This document shows positions 54,811 through 63,693 of a DNA stretch of 64,000 nt, in pieces. The notes under the pieces were generated by a model, which was not told the origin of the DNA, did no database searches, and saw nothing but the letters and a program-made list of their open reading frames with translations. The DNA is taken from contig NZ_CP019428.1 of assembly GCF_009834565.1 (NCBI RefSeq), forward strand, positions 5,828,001 to 5,892,000. Direction: 5' to 3'. The number at the start of each line of letters is the position of its first letter. Positions within the stretch are counted from its first letter, which is position 1. Position numbers and translations under genes: made by a program. This stretch comes from Pseudomonas sp. R76. Its GTDB lineage: Bacteria > Pseudomonadota > Gammaproteobacteria > Pseudomonadales > Pseudomonadaceae.

Positions 54811-54982
54811 CTGCTTTAGAAACACCGCATGTAATCCCATCGAAAAAAAAGTAACATTTACGGCCAATTCTGAGTGTTGACGCAGCTCCCGTTGCGGAAG
54901 TCGCCTCGCAGTTCACTCAGATGGTTGCGCCGGCTGCCCACAGCCGCCGAACACCCATTGATGACCCAGAGCCTCCCCCGCC

Positions 54983-56107
54983 ATGCCCCTGCTTGACAGC
55001 CCCTTCGCCCAGCTCGACCTGATTCGCCAGCCTGAGCAACACAATGATCCGCTGCAGGCCTTCGACGCCGCCGACGAGTACCTGCTCAGCTATCTGGCCG
55101 AGCAGCAGCCCGGCGCTGCAACCCGTGTGCTGGTGCTCAATGACAGTTTCGGCGCTTTGGCGGCCAGCCTGGAAGGCCAGGTGCAGCTCACGTCCAGCGG
55201 CGATTCGTTTCTCGCAGCCCTTGGCCTTGAGAAAAACCTGGTGCGCAACGGCAAGGCATTTGACGCGGTGACGTTTGTGCCTGCCAGCCAGGTGCCAGTC
55301 GGGCCGTTCGACCGCGTGCTGATCCGCGTGCCCAAAACCCTGGCGCTGCTCGAAGAGCAATTGATCCGTCTGCAAGGGCAATTGGCACCGGGCGCCGAAG
55401 TGGTCGCCTCGGCAATGATCAAGCACTTGCCACGGGCCGCAGGCGAATTGCTGGAGCGTTACATCGGGCAGATGCACGCCTCTCTCGCGGTAAAAAAAGC
55501 GCGGCTGCTGATCGCGACCGCAGAGGCTCGCCCTAACGCCGTGTCGCCCTATCCCACCCGTTACAGCCTGGACACACCGAGCATCGAACTGCTCAACCAC
55601 GCCAATGTATTCTGCCGCGAAGGCCTGGACATCGGCACCCGCGCCTTCCTCCCACACCTGCCGAAAAACCTCGGCAGCGCCCGCGTGGCGGACCTGGGCT
55701 GTGGCAACGGCGTATTGGCGATCGCCAGCGCGCTGCAAAACCCCGACGCGCAGTACACCTTGGTGGATGAGTCCTACATGGCCGTGCAGTCTGCGCTCGA
55801 GAACTGGCAGGCGGCTCTGGGTGCACGCGATGTGACGGTGCGCGCCGACGATGGCCTGGCCGGCCAGGAGCCAGACTCCCTGGACGTGGTGCTATGCAAT
55901 CCACCCTTCCACCAACAGCAGGTAGTGGGCGATTTCCTCGCCTGGCGCATGTTCCAGCAAGCGCGATCATCACTGGTGGTTGGCGGCGCTCTTTATATAG
56001 TTGGCAACCGTCACTTGGGTTATCACACCAAACTGGCGCGGTTATTCCGTGGCGTCGAGCAAGTCGCTACCACACCAAAATTCGTGATCCTCAAAGCGCG
56101 CAAATAA
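54983..56107 (+). CDS. rlmG: 23S rRNA (guanine-1835 N2) methyltransferase RlmG
   Basis: 374 residues, the RlmG length. It has the duplicated Rossmann layout of RsmC/RlmG enzymes: a degenerate N-terminal domain (about 1-190) and an active C-terminal one with AdoMet motif VADLGCGNGVLAIAS (about 233) and catalytic NPPFHQ (about 311). It methylates G1835 of 23S rRNA. Monocistronic, converging with the oxidase operon. Confidence 0.93.
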   Translation: MPLLDSPFAQLDLIRQPEQHNDPLQAFDAADEYLLSYLAEQQPGAATRVLVLNDSFGALAASLEGQVQLTSSGDSFLAALGLEKNLVRNGKAFDAVTFVPASQVPVGPFDRVLIRVPKTLALLEEQLIRLQGQLAPGAEVVASAMIKHLPRAAGELLERYIGQMHASLAVKKARLLIATAEARPNAVSPYPTRYSLDTPSIELLNHANVFCREGLDIGTRAFLPHLPKNLGSARVADLGCGNGVLAIASALQNPDAQYTLVDESYMAVQSALENWQAALGARDVTVRADDGLAGQEPDSLDVVLCNPPFHQQQVVGDFLAWRMFQQARSSLVVGGALYIVGNRHLGYHTKLARLFRGVEQVATTPKFVILKARK

Positions 56108-56139
56108 AAAAACCCTGCCTTTCTTGCAAAAGGCAGGGC
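56104..56139 (-). terminator. Terminator of the cydAB-DUF2474 operon
   Basis: On the minus strand CCCTGCCTTT, short loop, AAAGGCAGGG, then seven T residues. It overlaps the rlmG stop on the other strand. Confidence 0.85.
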
Positions 56140-56172
56140 TGAAAGCCGGGCCGCGAGGCCCGGATTGGGATG

Positions 56173-56340
56173 TCAGTGGGTCGTCAGGCCGGCCGCGTTC
56201 ATGAACATACGCATCAGGCTGGCGACGACGAACAGCGCCAGCACACTGCCAGTCCAGATCATCGCCAACCACCCCAGGCGCCGCCACAGCGGCTGTTTCT
56301 CGGCCTGTTCGATCTCTTGCAACGACGGTTTGCCGGACAT
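56173..56340 (-). CDS. DUF2474 small membrane subunit of the bd oxidase operon
   Basis: 55 residues (start MSGKPSLQEIEQAEKQPLWR, end GLTTH). RLGWLAMIWTGSVLALFVVA is a single membrane helix after a QPLWRRLGW motif, the DUF2474 pattern. It begins 12 bp after the cydB stop. Small one-helix proteins here (CydX, CydS and this family) stabilise bd-type oxidases, and DUF2474 accompanies CIO-type cydAB in pseudomonads. The reading frame, spacing and terminator behind it support a real gene. Confidence 0.85.
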   Translation of the reverse strand: MSGKPSLQEIEQAEKQPLWRRLGWLAMIWTGSVLALFVVASLMRMFMNAAGLTTH

Positions 56341-56352
56341 GAAACAACCCTC

Positions 56353-57360
56353 CTAGTGATAGCCGTCTTCGTGGGTGACCTTGCCGCGGAACACGTAGTA
56401 GCTCCAGAAGGTGTAGCCCAGGATGAACGGGATGATGAACAGCGTGCCCACCAGCATGAAGCCCTGGCTCTGAGGCGGCGCGGCGGCGTCCCAGATCGAG
56501 ACTGGCGGCGGAATGATGTTCGGCCACAGGCTGATGCCCAAGCCGCTGTAGCCGAGGAAGATCAGCACCAGCGTCAGCAAAAACGGTGTGTAGTGCGCAT
56601 TGCGCGCCACGGCGCGGATCAGACCGTACATGGTCACCAGCACCAGGATCGGCACCGGCAGGAACCAGAACAGGTTCGGTAGAGTAAACCAGCGCGAAGC
56701 GATTTCCGGGTGCGCCAGTGGCGTCCACAGGCTGACGATGCCGATCACCGCCAACACCACGAACGCCAATGGCCGCGCCAGGTTGTGCATTTGCTCCTGC
56801 AACTTGCCTTCGGTCTTCATGATGAGCCAGGTGCAGCCGAGCAAGGCATAGGCGATGACCAAGGCAACGCCGCAGAACATCGTGAACGGCGTGAGCCAGT
56901 CCAGCGAACCACCGGCAAACTGACGGTCGACCACCGGGATGCCGTCGATAAACGCCCCCAGCGCCACGCCCTGGAAGAACGTCGCCGCAATCGAGCCGCC
57001 GATAAACGCCTTGTCCCACAGGTGACGCTTGTCGTCCTTGGCCTTGAAGCGGAACTCGAAGGCCACGCCCCGGAAGATCAGCCCGATCAGCATCAGGATC
57101 AGCGGCAAGTACAACGCCGACAACACCACCGAATAGGCCAGCGGGAACGCGCCGAACAGCGCCGCGCCACCGAGTACCAGCCAGGTTTCGTTACCGTCCC
57201 AGACCGGGGCGACCGTGTTCATCATCACGTCACGGTCGACTTTTCCCGGAATGAACGGGAAGAGGATGCCGATACCCAGGTCAAAACCGTCCATGACCAC
57301 GTACATCATGATGCCGAAGATGATGATCACGGCCCAGATCAGCGGAAGATCAATACCCAT
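56353..57360 (-). CDS. cydB: Cytochrome bd ubiquinol oxidase subunit II (CIO type)
   Basis: 335 residues from the ATG at 57360, one base after the cydA stop; the longer frame upstream is antisense to nothing useful and overlaps cydA. MGIDLPLIWAVIIIFGIMMY then VVMDGFDLGIGILFPF and NETWLVLGGAALFGAFPLAY are the conserved subunit II start. Eight or nine membrane helices are expected. With subunit I it forms the quinol oxidase. The DUF2474 neighbour and short subunit I point to the cyanide-insensitive CioB form. Confidence 0.93.
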   Translation of the reverse strand: MGIDLPLIWAVIIIFGIMMYVVMDGFDLGIGILFPFIPGKVDRDVMMNTVAPVWDGNETWLVLGGAALFGAFPLAYSVVLSALYLPLILMLIGLIFRGVAFEFRFKAKDDKRHLWDKAFIGGSIAATFFQGVALGAFIDGIPVVDRQFAGGSLDWLTPFTMFCGVALVIAYALLGCTWLIMKTEGKLQEQMHNLARPLAFVVLAVIGIVSLWTPLAHPEIASRWFTLPNLFWFLPVPILVLVTMYGLIRAVARNAHYTPFLLTLVLIFLGYSGLGISLWPNIIPPPVSIWDAAAPPQSQGFMLVGTLFIIPFILGYTFWSYYVFRGKVTHEDGYH

Positions 57361-57361
57361 C

Positions 57362-58807
57362 TCAATTCCCCTTGTGCTGGATGTGGGCGTGGTCGTGGTC
57401 GTCATCGCTGCCATCATCGGCGGCAGACAACGGACGCGCCGGTGTGCGTTTCTGGCCAGGGCCACCGTGGGTCGGCTCGCTGCCTTCGTGGGTCTGCGGC
57501 CCTTTGCGCACCAGGCGCATCATGTAGCCCAACCCTGCGCCGAACAGCGCGAAGTACACCACCACGAACAGCACCAGCGTAATCGTCATCTGCGCCAGGC
57601 TATGCCCGGACGATGCATCCGCCGTGCGCATCAGCCCATAGACCACCCACGGCTGGCGGCCGATTTCGGTAGTGAACCAACCGGCGAGAATCGCGATCAG
57701 GCCGGACGGGCCCATCCACAGCGCCAGGTACAGGAACGGCTTGGACGTGTACATCTTGTCGCCCCGGCGCAGCCAGAGGCTGAACAGGCCGGTGAAGATC
57801 ATCAGGAAACCCAGGCCGACCATGACCCGGAACGACCAGAACACGATGGTCGAGTTGGGGCGGTCTTCAGGCGGGAAATCCTTGAGCGCCGGCACCTGTT
57901 TATCCAGCGAGTGCGTCAGGATCAGGCTGCCGAGGTACGGAATCTCGACCGCGTATTTGGTTTTCTCGGCCTTCATGTCGGGCCAACCGAACAGGATCAG
58001 CGGCGTCGGCTCGTTGCCGATATTTTCCCAGTGGCCTTCAATCGCGGCGATTTTCGCCGGTTGATGCTTGAGCGTGTTGAGGCCGTGGAAGTCACCGATC
58101 ACCGCCTGGATAGGCGCCACGATCAGGGCCATCCACATCGCCATCGACAGCATGGTGCGGATCGCCGGGTTGTCCTTGCCGCGCAGCAAGTGCCAGGCCG
58201 CCGAAGAGCCGACGAAGAACGCGGTGGCCACAAAGGCCGCCGTGGCCATGTGCATCAGGCGGTAGGGGAACGACGGGTTGAAGATTACCGCCAGCCAGTC
58301 GGTCGGAATTACGCGACCGTCGATGATTTCAAAGCCTTGCGGCGTCTGCATCCAGCTGTTGGACGCGAGAATCCAGAAGGTCGAGATCAACGTACCCACG
58401 GCCACCATCACCGTGGCAAAGAAGTGCAATTTGCGCCCGACCTTGTTCCAGCCGAACAGCATCACCCCCAGGAACCCGGCCTCAAGGAAGAAGGCCGTCA
58501 GCACCTCATAGGTCAGCAATGGCCCGGTCACCGCGCCGGCGAAGTCCGAGAAACGGCTCCAGTTGGTGCCGAACTGGTAGGCCATGACCAACCCCGAGAC
58601 CACACCCATGCCGAAGTTGACGGCAAAGATCTTCGACCAGAAATGGTAGAGGTCACGGTAGGTGTCGTTATGGGTCTTGAGCCACAAGCCTTCCAGCACC
58701 GCAAGGTAACTGGCCAGGCCGATGGTGATCGCCGGGAACAGGATGTGGAATGAGATGGTGAACGCGAATTGAATTCGGGCGAGATCTAGCGCCTCCAAAC
58801 CGAACAT
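57362..58807 (-). CDS. cydA: Cytochrome bd ubiquinol oxidase subunit I (CIO type)
   Basis: 481 residues from the ATG at 58807. The opening LDLARIQFAFTISFHILFPA carries the heme-ligand histidine, GWFTTEIGRQPWVVYGLMRT holds the GRQPW motif, and PFPYRLMHM-like NPSFPYRLMHMATAAFVATA is standard. The protein is shorter than E. coli CydA (522) and lacks the long Q-loop insert, the mark of cyanide-insensitive oxidases (CioA). It oxidises ubiquinol and reduces oxygen without pumping protons. A perfect Anr box lies 159 bp upstream. The C-terminal tail is His/Asp-rich (DDGSDDDHDHAHIQHKGN). Confidence 0.94.
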   Translation of the reverse strand: MFGLEALDLARIQFAFTISFHILFPAITIGLASYLAVLEGLWLKTHNDTYRDLYHFWSKIFAVNFGMGVVSGLVMAYQFGTNWSRFSDFAGAVTGPLLTYEVLTAFFLEAGFLGVMLFGWNKVGRKLHFFATVMVAVGTLISTFWILASNSWMQTPQGFEIIDGRVIPTDWLAVIFNPSFPYRLMHMATAAFVATAFFVGSSAAWHLLRGKDNPAIRTMLSMAMWMALIVAPIQAVIGDFHGLNTLKHQPAKIAAIEGHWENIGNEPTPLILFGWPDMKAEKTKYAVEIPYLGSLILTHSLDKQVPALKDFPPEDRPNSTIVFWSFRVMVGLGFLMIFTGLFSLWLRRGDKMYTSKPFLYLALWMGPSGLIAILAGWFTTEIGRQPWVVYGLMRTADASSGHSLAQMTITLVLFVVVYFALFGAGLGYMMRLVRKGPQTHEGSEPTHGGPGQKRTPARPLSAADDGSDDDHDHAHIQHKGN

Positions 58808-59126
58808 AAGTCTTCCTCTGTCAGGTAATACCGGCTGCTGGCTGGGAGCCTGCACCCACTGCCCCCACGGATATGGAGTGTGGCGAATTTCAATTCGTTT
58901 CTTTTTTTAACCAACCACGCAGGGAGTCTGGCCTTTCGGCCGCCAGAACAATCCCGGGGCAGGGTTTGATCTGGATCAAGCATTGATGAAAGAGTAGTCC
59001 CATTTTGGCTGTAGGACTGTGTGGTCTTTTGCCGCGTGACAGGCTGCCTCAGTCGACTTCTCGCAACTATTTGTTACAGCTTGGTGCTAATCTCGGCATT
59101 CCCTCCGCTCCCGACCTGAATTCCCG
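58808..59126. other. Divergent promoter region of cydAB and the MFS gene
   Basis: No gene. It contains the Anr/FNR box (58966-58979) and a short hairpin GGCCTTTCGGCCG near 58930. Promoters for both divergent genes must lie here. Confidence 0.7.
58966..58979. promoter_or_regulatory. Perfect Anr/FNR box
   Basis: TTGATCTGGATCAA matches TTGAT-N4-ATCAA exactly. In P. aeruginosa Anr controls the CIO operon in low oxygen, so this site probably regulates cydAB and possibly the divergent exporter. Confidence 0.85.
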
Positions 59127-60368
59127 ATGCCTACCCGTGAACCTGCGTTGCTATTGCGTCACCATCGCCCTTTCATCGCGTTCTGGCTGGCACGAATCTT
59201 CACCGCCAGCGGCTTCCAGATGCTCACCGTGGCCATCGGCTGGAACCTCTACCAACTGACCGGTAACGTGCTGGACCTGGGTTTGGTCGGCCTTGTGGAA
59301 TTCGTACCACGTGTACTGTTCATGCTGCACACCGGCCATGTGGCCGACCGCTATGACCGGCGCAAGGTCGCTGCGATCTGCCAGACCGTGCAGGCGCTGA
59401 TCGCCTTATCCCTGGCCATCGGCGGCCTGACCGGCAATGTGACCCGCGAGATGATCTTCATCCTCGCCTTCCTGCTCGGCGCTGCGCGCTCGTTCGAGAT
59501 GCCGACCACCCAGGCGCTGCTGCCGAGCATCGTGCCCAGCGCGCTGTTCCCGCGCGCCGTGGCATCGTCGCAATCGGCGCAGCAACTGGCGACCATCGTC
59601 GCGCCGGCCCTCGGCGGTTTGCTGTATGCGTTTGGCAGCGTGTGGGTGTATGGCCCGACAGTGGCGTTGTACCTGATCGCCTGCGTATTGACCCTCAACC
59701 TGCCCGCCCGCCAGACCCCATTGAATAAAGCCAAGGCCACCATGGACTCGTTGCTGGCCGGGATTCGCTTTATCCGCAGCCGCCCGGACATCCTCGGCGC
59801 CATCTCACTCGACCTGTTCGCCGTGCTGCTGGGCGGCGCGACCGCATTGCTGCCGGTGTTTGCCAAGGACATCCTGCTGACCGGCGCCTGGGGCCTGGGC
59901 CTGCTGCGCTCGGCACCCGCGGTGGGCGCCTTGTTGATGTCGCTGTGGCTGGCGCGGTTCTCGGTGGACCGGCAAGTCGGGCGGGTGATGTTTACGGCTG
60001 TCGGCGTGTTCGGCGTGGCGACTATTGCCTTTGGCCTGTCGACCTCGTTCTGGTTTTCGCTGGCGGTGCTGGTGGTGCTCGGCGCGGCGGACATGATCAG
60101 CATGGTGATCCGCGCCTCGTTCGTGCAGTTGGAGACGCCGGATGAAATGCGCGGCCGCGTGAGTGCGGTCAACGGCCTGTTTATCGGCGCTTCCAATCAA
60201 CTCGGCGAATTTGAATCGGGGATTACCGCCCACTGGTTCGGCACTGTGCCTGCCGTTGTGATGGGCGGGATTGGCACGCTGGTGGTGACGGGGGTGTGGA
60301 TAAAACTGTTCCCGACCCTGGCCAACCGCGACCGTATGCATGTGCCGGTGGAAGAGACAAAGGTCTAA
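59127..60368 (+). CDS. MFS exporter, EntS-like
   Basis: 413 residues with twelve membrane helices. The opening RPFIAFWLARIFTASGFQML, the loop HTGHVADRYDRRKVAAICQT (the MFS A-like D-R-x-x-R-R motif) and SFEMPTTQALLPSIVPSALF match EntS-type (MFS_3/TIGR00900) exporters of siderophores and drugs. No siderophore genes are adjacent, so the substrate is unknown. It is divergent from cydAB, across the Anr box. Confidence 0.85.
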   Translation: MPTREPALLLRHHRPFIAFWLARIFTASGFQMLTVAIGWNLYQLTGNVLDLGLVGLVEFVPRVLFMLHTGHVADRYDRRKVAAICQTVQALIALSLAIGGLTGNVTREMIFILAFLLGAARSFEMPTTQALLPSIVPSALFPRAVASSQSAQQLATIVAPALGGLLYAFGSVWVYGPTVALYLIACVLTLNLPARQTPLNKAKATMDSLLAGIRFIRSRPDILGAISLDLFAVLLGGATALLPVFAKDILLTGAWGLGLLRSAPAVGALLMSLWLARFSVDRQVGRVMFTAVGVFGVATIAFGLSTSFWFSLAVLVVLGAADMISMVIRASFVQLETPDEMRGRVSAVNGLFIGASNQLGEFESGITAHWFGTVPAVVMGGIGTLVVTGVWIKLFPTLANRDRMHVPVEETKV

Positions 60369-60404
60369 GCCCCGCCGCCTGATCTGATGTTGGAATACAG
60401 AAAA

Positions 60405-60494
60405 TGTGGGAGCGGGCTTGCTCGCGAATGCGGTGTGTCAGTTAAGGAATAGGTGACTGACACTCCGTATTCGCGAGCAAGCCCGCTCCCACAT
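60405..60494. repeat. REP doublet, GGGCTTGCTCGCGA subtype
   Basis: TGTGGGAGCGGGCTTGCTCG and CGAGCAAGCCCGCTCCCACA inverted around a ~50-base centre, between the convergent MFS and hydroxylase genes. Confidence 0.88.
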
Positions 60495-60523
60495 TTTGAT
60501 CTTCGGCGGGTTTAAGGTTTGCG

Positions 60524-62707
60524 CTACAGCACCTTATCCAGGGTGATGGGAAAGTCCCGCACGCGCTTGCCGGTGGCGTGATAAATCGCATTCGCCACCG
60601 CCGCCGCGACCCCGACGATACCAATCTCACCGACACCCTTGGACCCGAGGGCGTTGACGACTTCGTCGTGTTCTTCGACAAAAATCACGTCAATTTCGCC
60701 AATATCGGCGTTCACCGGGATGTGGTATTCGGCCAGGCTGTGGTTCATGTGGCGACCCAGTTGATGATCCGTCTGGGTTTCCTCATGCAACGCCATGCCA
60801 ATGCCCCACACCACGCCGCCGAGGATCTGGCTGCGGGCCATCTTCGGATTAACCACGCGCCCGGCCGCAATCGCGCTGACCACCCGGCGGACCTTGATGG
60901 TGCCCAGGTCTTCATCGACCCGAACCTCGACAAACACCGCCGAATGGGTGGCCGTGGCGTAGCCTTCACGTTTTTTGTCCGGCTCGCTGTCGACCTGTAC
61001 CTCCAATGCCTCTTCGCCGCTGTCCTTGATCAGTTGGGCCAACGACACACTCACATCCCCCGTGTGCAACTGGCCGTCTTCAAAGCGCACGACCTCTGCG
61101 TCCTTGAACACCGGGTAAGTCTGCCGGGCAATCTTCAGCAATTTGGCATTCAGCGCTTCGCACGCCTGCTGCACGGCGGTGCCGACGGACGACACGGTGA
61201 ACGAGCCGCCCTGCAAAGGCGCGGTGGGCAAGGACGAGTCGCCGAGCAAAAACTGGATATCGCCCATTGGCACGCCGCTGGCCTGGGCGGCAATCTGGGT
61301 CATGACCGTGTAGGTGCCGGTGCCGATATCGGTAGTGGCGCTGCTCACCGTCAGTTTGCCCTCGGTGTCGATGCGCGCCTTGGCGCTGGCCTTCATTTGC
61401 ATGGCTTCCCACACGCCGCCGGCCATGCCCCAGCCGATCAACTGGTTGCCATCACGCATACTGCGCGGCTCCGGGTTGCGCTGGCTCCAGCCGAAGCGTT
61501 CGGCGCCTTCGCTGTAGCATTCGCGCAGGGCTTTGCTCGACCAGGGTTTGTCTTCGGCCTGGTTGCGCTCGGCGTAGTTGATCAGGCGCAGTTGCACCGG
61601 GTCCATGCCCAGCGCACACGCCAGTTCATCCATGGCGCATTCCAGGCCGATCACGCCCAGCGCGGCGCCGGGCGCGCGCATGTCCATTGGCGTGTACACA
61701 TCCAGTGGCACCAGTTTGTAGGTCAGTTGCACGTTGTCACACTGGTAGAGCATGCCGCTCCATTCCACCACGTGTTCGCTGAAATCTTCGAAGCGCGACG
61801 TCTGGCCAATCGCGGTATGCCCCAGCGCGAGCAGGCGGCCGTTGGCGGCGGCGCCCATCTGCAAACGCTGCAAGGTGCGCGGGCGGTAGCCGAAGGTGAA
61901 CATTTGTTGGCGTGTCAGGGTGACGCGCACCGATCGCTTGAGTGCCAGCGCGCCCATCACCGCCAACGGCAGTTGATATTGCGGGCGCAGGCCCGAGCCA
62001 AAGGCGCCGCCGACAAACGCGGCAAAAATCCGCACCTGGCTTTTATCCAAGCCGAAGACTTTTTGCACGTAGGCCTGGCAGTTCTGCGGGCCTTGGGTCT
62101 TGTCGTGGATATGCAGGGTGCCGTCCGCTTGGTACAGCACGGTGCTGGCGTGGGGCTCCATCGGGTTGTGGTGTTCGATCGGCGTGCTGTAGTGCATGTC
62201 GAGGCTGACGGCGGCCGCGGCCCACTCGGCCTGGAAGTTGCCGCGTGGCGCAGGTGGCGTTTGCGGCGAAGGGTACGCCTGCTCCTGCAGGGCCAACAGG
62301 TCGGTTTCGAAGGTTTCGCTGGCGTACTCGATCTCGACCAGCGAGCCAGCATGCCGCGCCAGCTCCAGGTTATCCGCAATCACCAGCGCCAACGGCTGGC
62401 CGCTGTACAGCACACGGTCGTTATACAGCGGGCGAAATGGCGAGCCATCCGCCGCATCGGCGTCGGCGAAAGCCTCATCGTAGCTGGCGAGTTTGGGCCG
62501 GTTGAGGTGATCAAGCACCATGACCACGCCCGGCAGCGCCAAGGCTTTGGACGCATCGATCCTGACGACCCGGCCTTTGGCGATGGTGCTGGAGACCACA
62601 CTGCCATGCAGCAAGCCTTTTTCGGGATACTCACCGGCATAGCGTGCCTGGCCCGTCACTTTGAGCAGACCGTCGACGCGGTCCAAGGGTTTGCCGACAG
62701 CGGTCAT
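60524..62707 (-). CDS. Molybdenum hydroxylase, molybdopterin-binding large subunit (PaoC/YagR-like)
   Basis: 727 residues. KPLDRVDGLLKVTGQARYAG is the conserved start of xanthine-dehydrogenase-family large subunits. FAAFVGGAFGSGLRPQYQLP is the substrate/Moco-binding glycine loop, DMRAPGAALG a further cofactor loop, and GSKGVGEIGIVGVAAAVANA holds the catalytic glutamate (GVGE). The length matches E. coli PaoC (about 730), a periplasmic aldehyde oxidase. It is last in a three-gene operon and overlaps the FAD subunit by 4 bp. The substrate is not readable from sequence. Confidence 0.9.
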   Translation of the reverse strand: MTAVGKPLDRVDGLLKVTGQARYAGEYPEKGLLHGSVVSSTIAKGRVVRIDASKALALPGVVMVLDHLNRPKLASYDEAFADADAADGSPFRPLYNDRVLYSGQPLALVIADNLELARHAGSLVEIEYASETFETDLLALQEQAYPSPQTPPAPRGNFQAEWAAAAVSLDMHYSTPIEHHNPMEPHASTVLYQADGTLHIHDKTQGPQNCQAYVQKVFGLDKSQVRIFAAFVGGAFGSGLRPQYQLPLAVMGALALKRSVRVTLTRQQMFTFGYRPRTLQRLQMGAAANGRLLALGHTAIGQTSRFEDFSEHVVEWSGMLYQCDNVQLTYKLVPLDVYTPMDMRAPGAALGVIGLECAMDELACALGMDPVQLRLINYAERNQAEDKPWSSKALRECYSEGAERFGWSQRNPEPRSMRDGNQLIGWGMAGGVWEAMQMKASAKARIDTEGKLTVSSATTDIGTGTYTVMTQIAAQASGVPMGDIQFLLGDSSLPTAPLQGGSFTVSSVGTAVQQACEALNAKLLKIARQTYPVFKDAEVVRFEDGQLHTGDVSVSLAQLIKDSGEEALEVQVDSEPDKKREGYATATHSAVFVEVRVDEDLGTIKVRRVVSAIAAGRVVNPKMARSQILGGVVWGIGMALHEETQTDHQLGRHMNHSLAEYHIPVNADIGEIDVIFVEEHDEVVNALGSKGVGEIGIVGVAAAVANAIYHATGKRVRDFPITLDKVL

Positions 62708-63693
62708 GGGCGTTCTCCTGCGACAGCGGCATCGCTCAGGGCGCGAATAATTGCGCGGCGCGCCAGCTTGATCTTGAAGCCGTTGTGTTCCAAGGGCTCG
62801 GCGTCTTGCAGCAAGGCGTCGGCGGCGGCGCTGAAGGTTTCGCGGCTGACGGTCTGGCCAATCAGTGCGGCCTCCACCGCGCGGTCACGCCACGGTTTGT
62901 GCGCCACGCCGCCGAGGGCCAGGCGTGCATCGACGATGCGGTCGCCGTCCAACTCAAGGGCGGCGGCGACGGAAACCAAAGCGAAGGCATAGGAGGCCCG
63001 GTCGCGAATTTTCAGGTAATGGCTGTGATTGGCCAGATGGTCGGCAGGCAACTCGATGGCAGTAATCAACTCATCGTCAGCCAGCAGGTTGTCGCGCTGC
63101 GGCGTATCGCCGGGCAGTCGATGGAAGTCGGCAAACTCGATAATCCGCGCACCACCACGGCCCTCTACGTGTACCCGCGCGTCCAGCGCGGCCAAGGCCA
63201 CACACATGTCCGAGGGATGCGTGGCCACGCAGTGCTCGCTGGCGCCGAGGATCGCGTGGATGCGGTTCAAGCCGGTGCGCGCCGGGCAGCCGCTGCCAGG
63301 CTCACGCTTGTTGCACGGCACATTGGCGTCATAGAAGTAGTAACAACGGGTGCGCTGCAACAGGTTGCCACCGGTGCTGGCCATATTGCGCAATTGCGGC
63401 GAGGCGCCGGCCAGGATGGCCTGGGACAGCAACGGGTAACGCTGCTCGATCAACGGGTGCCAGGCCAGGTCGGCGTTGCTCACCAGCGCGCCGATGCGCA
63501 AGCCACCGTCGGCGGTTTCTTCAACCTCATGCAACGGCAGGCCGGTGATATCGATCAAGTGTTCGGGGCGGCTGATGTTTTCTTTCATCAGGTCCAGCAG
63601 GTTGGTGCCACCGGCGATAAAGCGCGACGCGGCGCTGCTCAGGTGCACGGCCTCGTGCACATCGGCGGGTTTGCTGTACTGGAAGGGGTTCAT
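62704..63693 (-). CDS. Molybdenum hydroxylase FAD-binding subunit (PaoB/YagS-like)
   Basis: 329 residues. The FAD/pyrophosphate motif is in RFIAGGTNLLDLMKENIS. The two cysteine-containing segments LLQRTRCYYFYDANVPCNKR and PGSGCPARTG are typical of the YagS/PaoB branch, which carries an extra iron-sulfur cluster. It passes electrons from the iron-sulfur subunit side to FAD. Starts and stops overlap both neighbours by 4 bp, so the three genes are translationally coupled. Confidence 0.9.
   Translation of the reverse strand: MNPFQYSKPADVHEAVHLSSAASRFIAGGTNLLDLMKENISRPEHLIDITGLPLHEVEETADGGLRIGALVSNADLAWHPLIEQRYPLLSQAILAGASPQLRNMASTGGNLLQRTRCYYFYDANVPCNKREPGSGCPARTGLNRIHAILGASEHCVATHPSDMCVALAALDARVHVEGRGGARIIEFADFHRLPGDTPQRDNLLADDELITAIELPADHLANHSHYLKIRDRASYAFALVSVAAALELDGDRIVDARLALGGVAHKPWRDRAVEAALIGQTVSRETFSAAADALLQDAEPLEHNGFKIKLARRAIIRALSDAAVAGERP

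Noticed and set aside
60578..62992. An 804-codon plus-strand open frame
   Set aside because: It is antisense to two molybdenum hydroxylase genes with intact motifs and has no credible domain.
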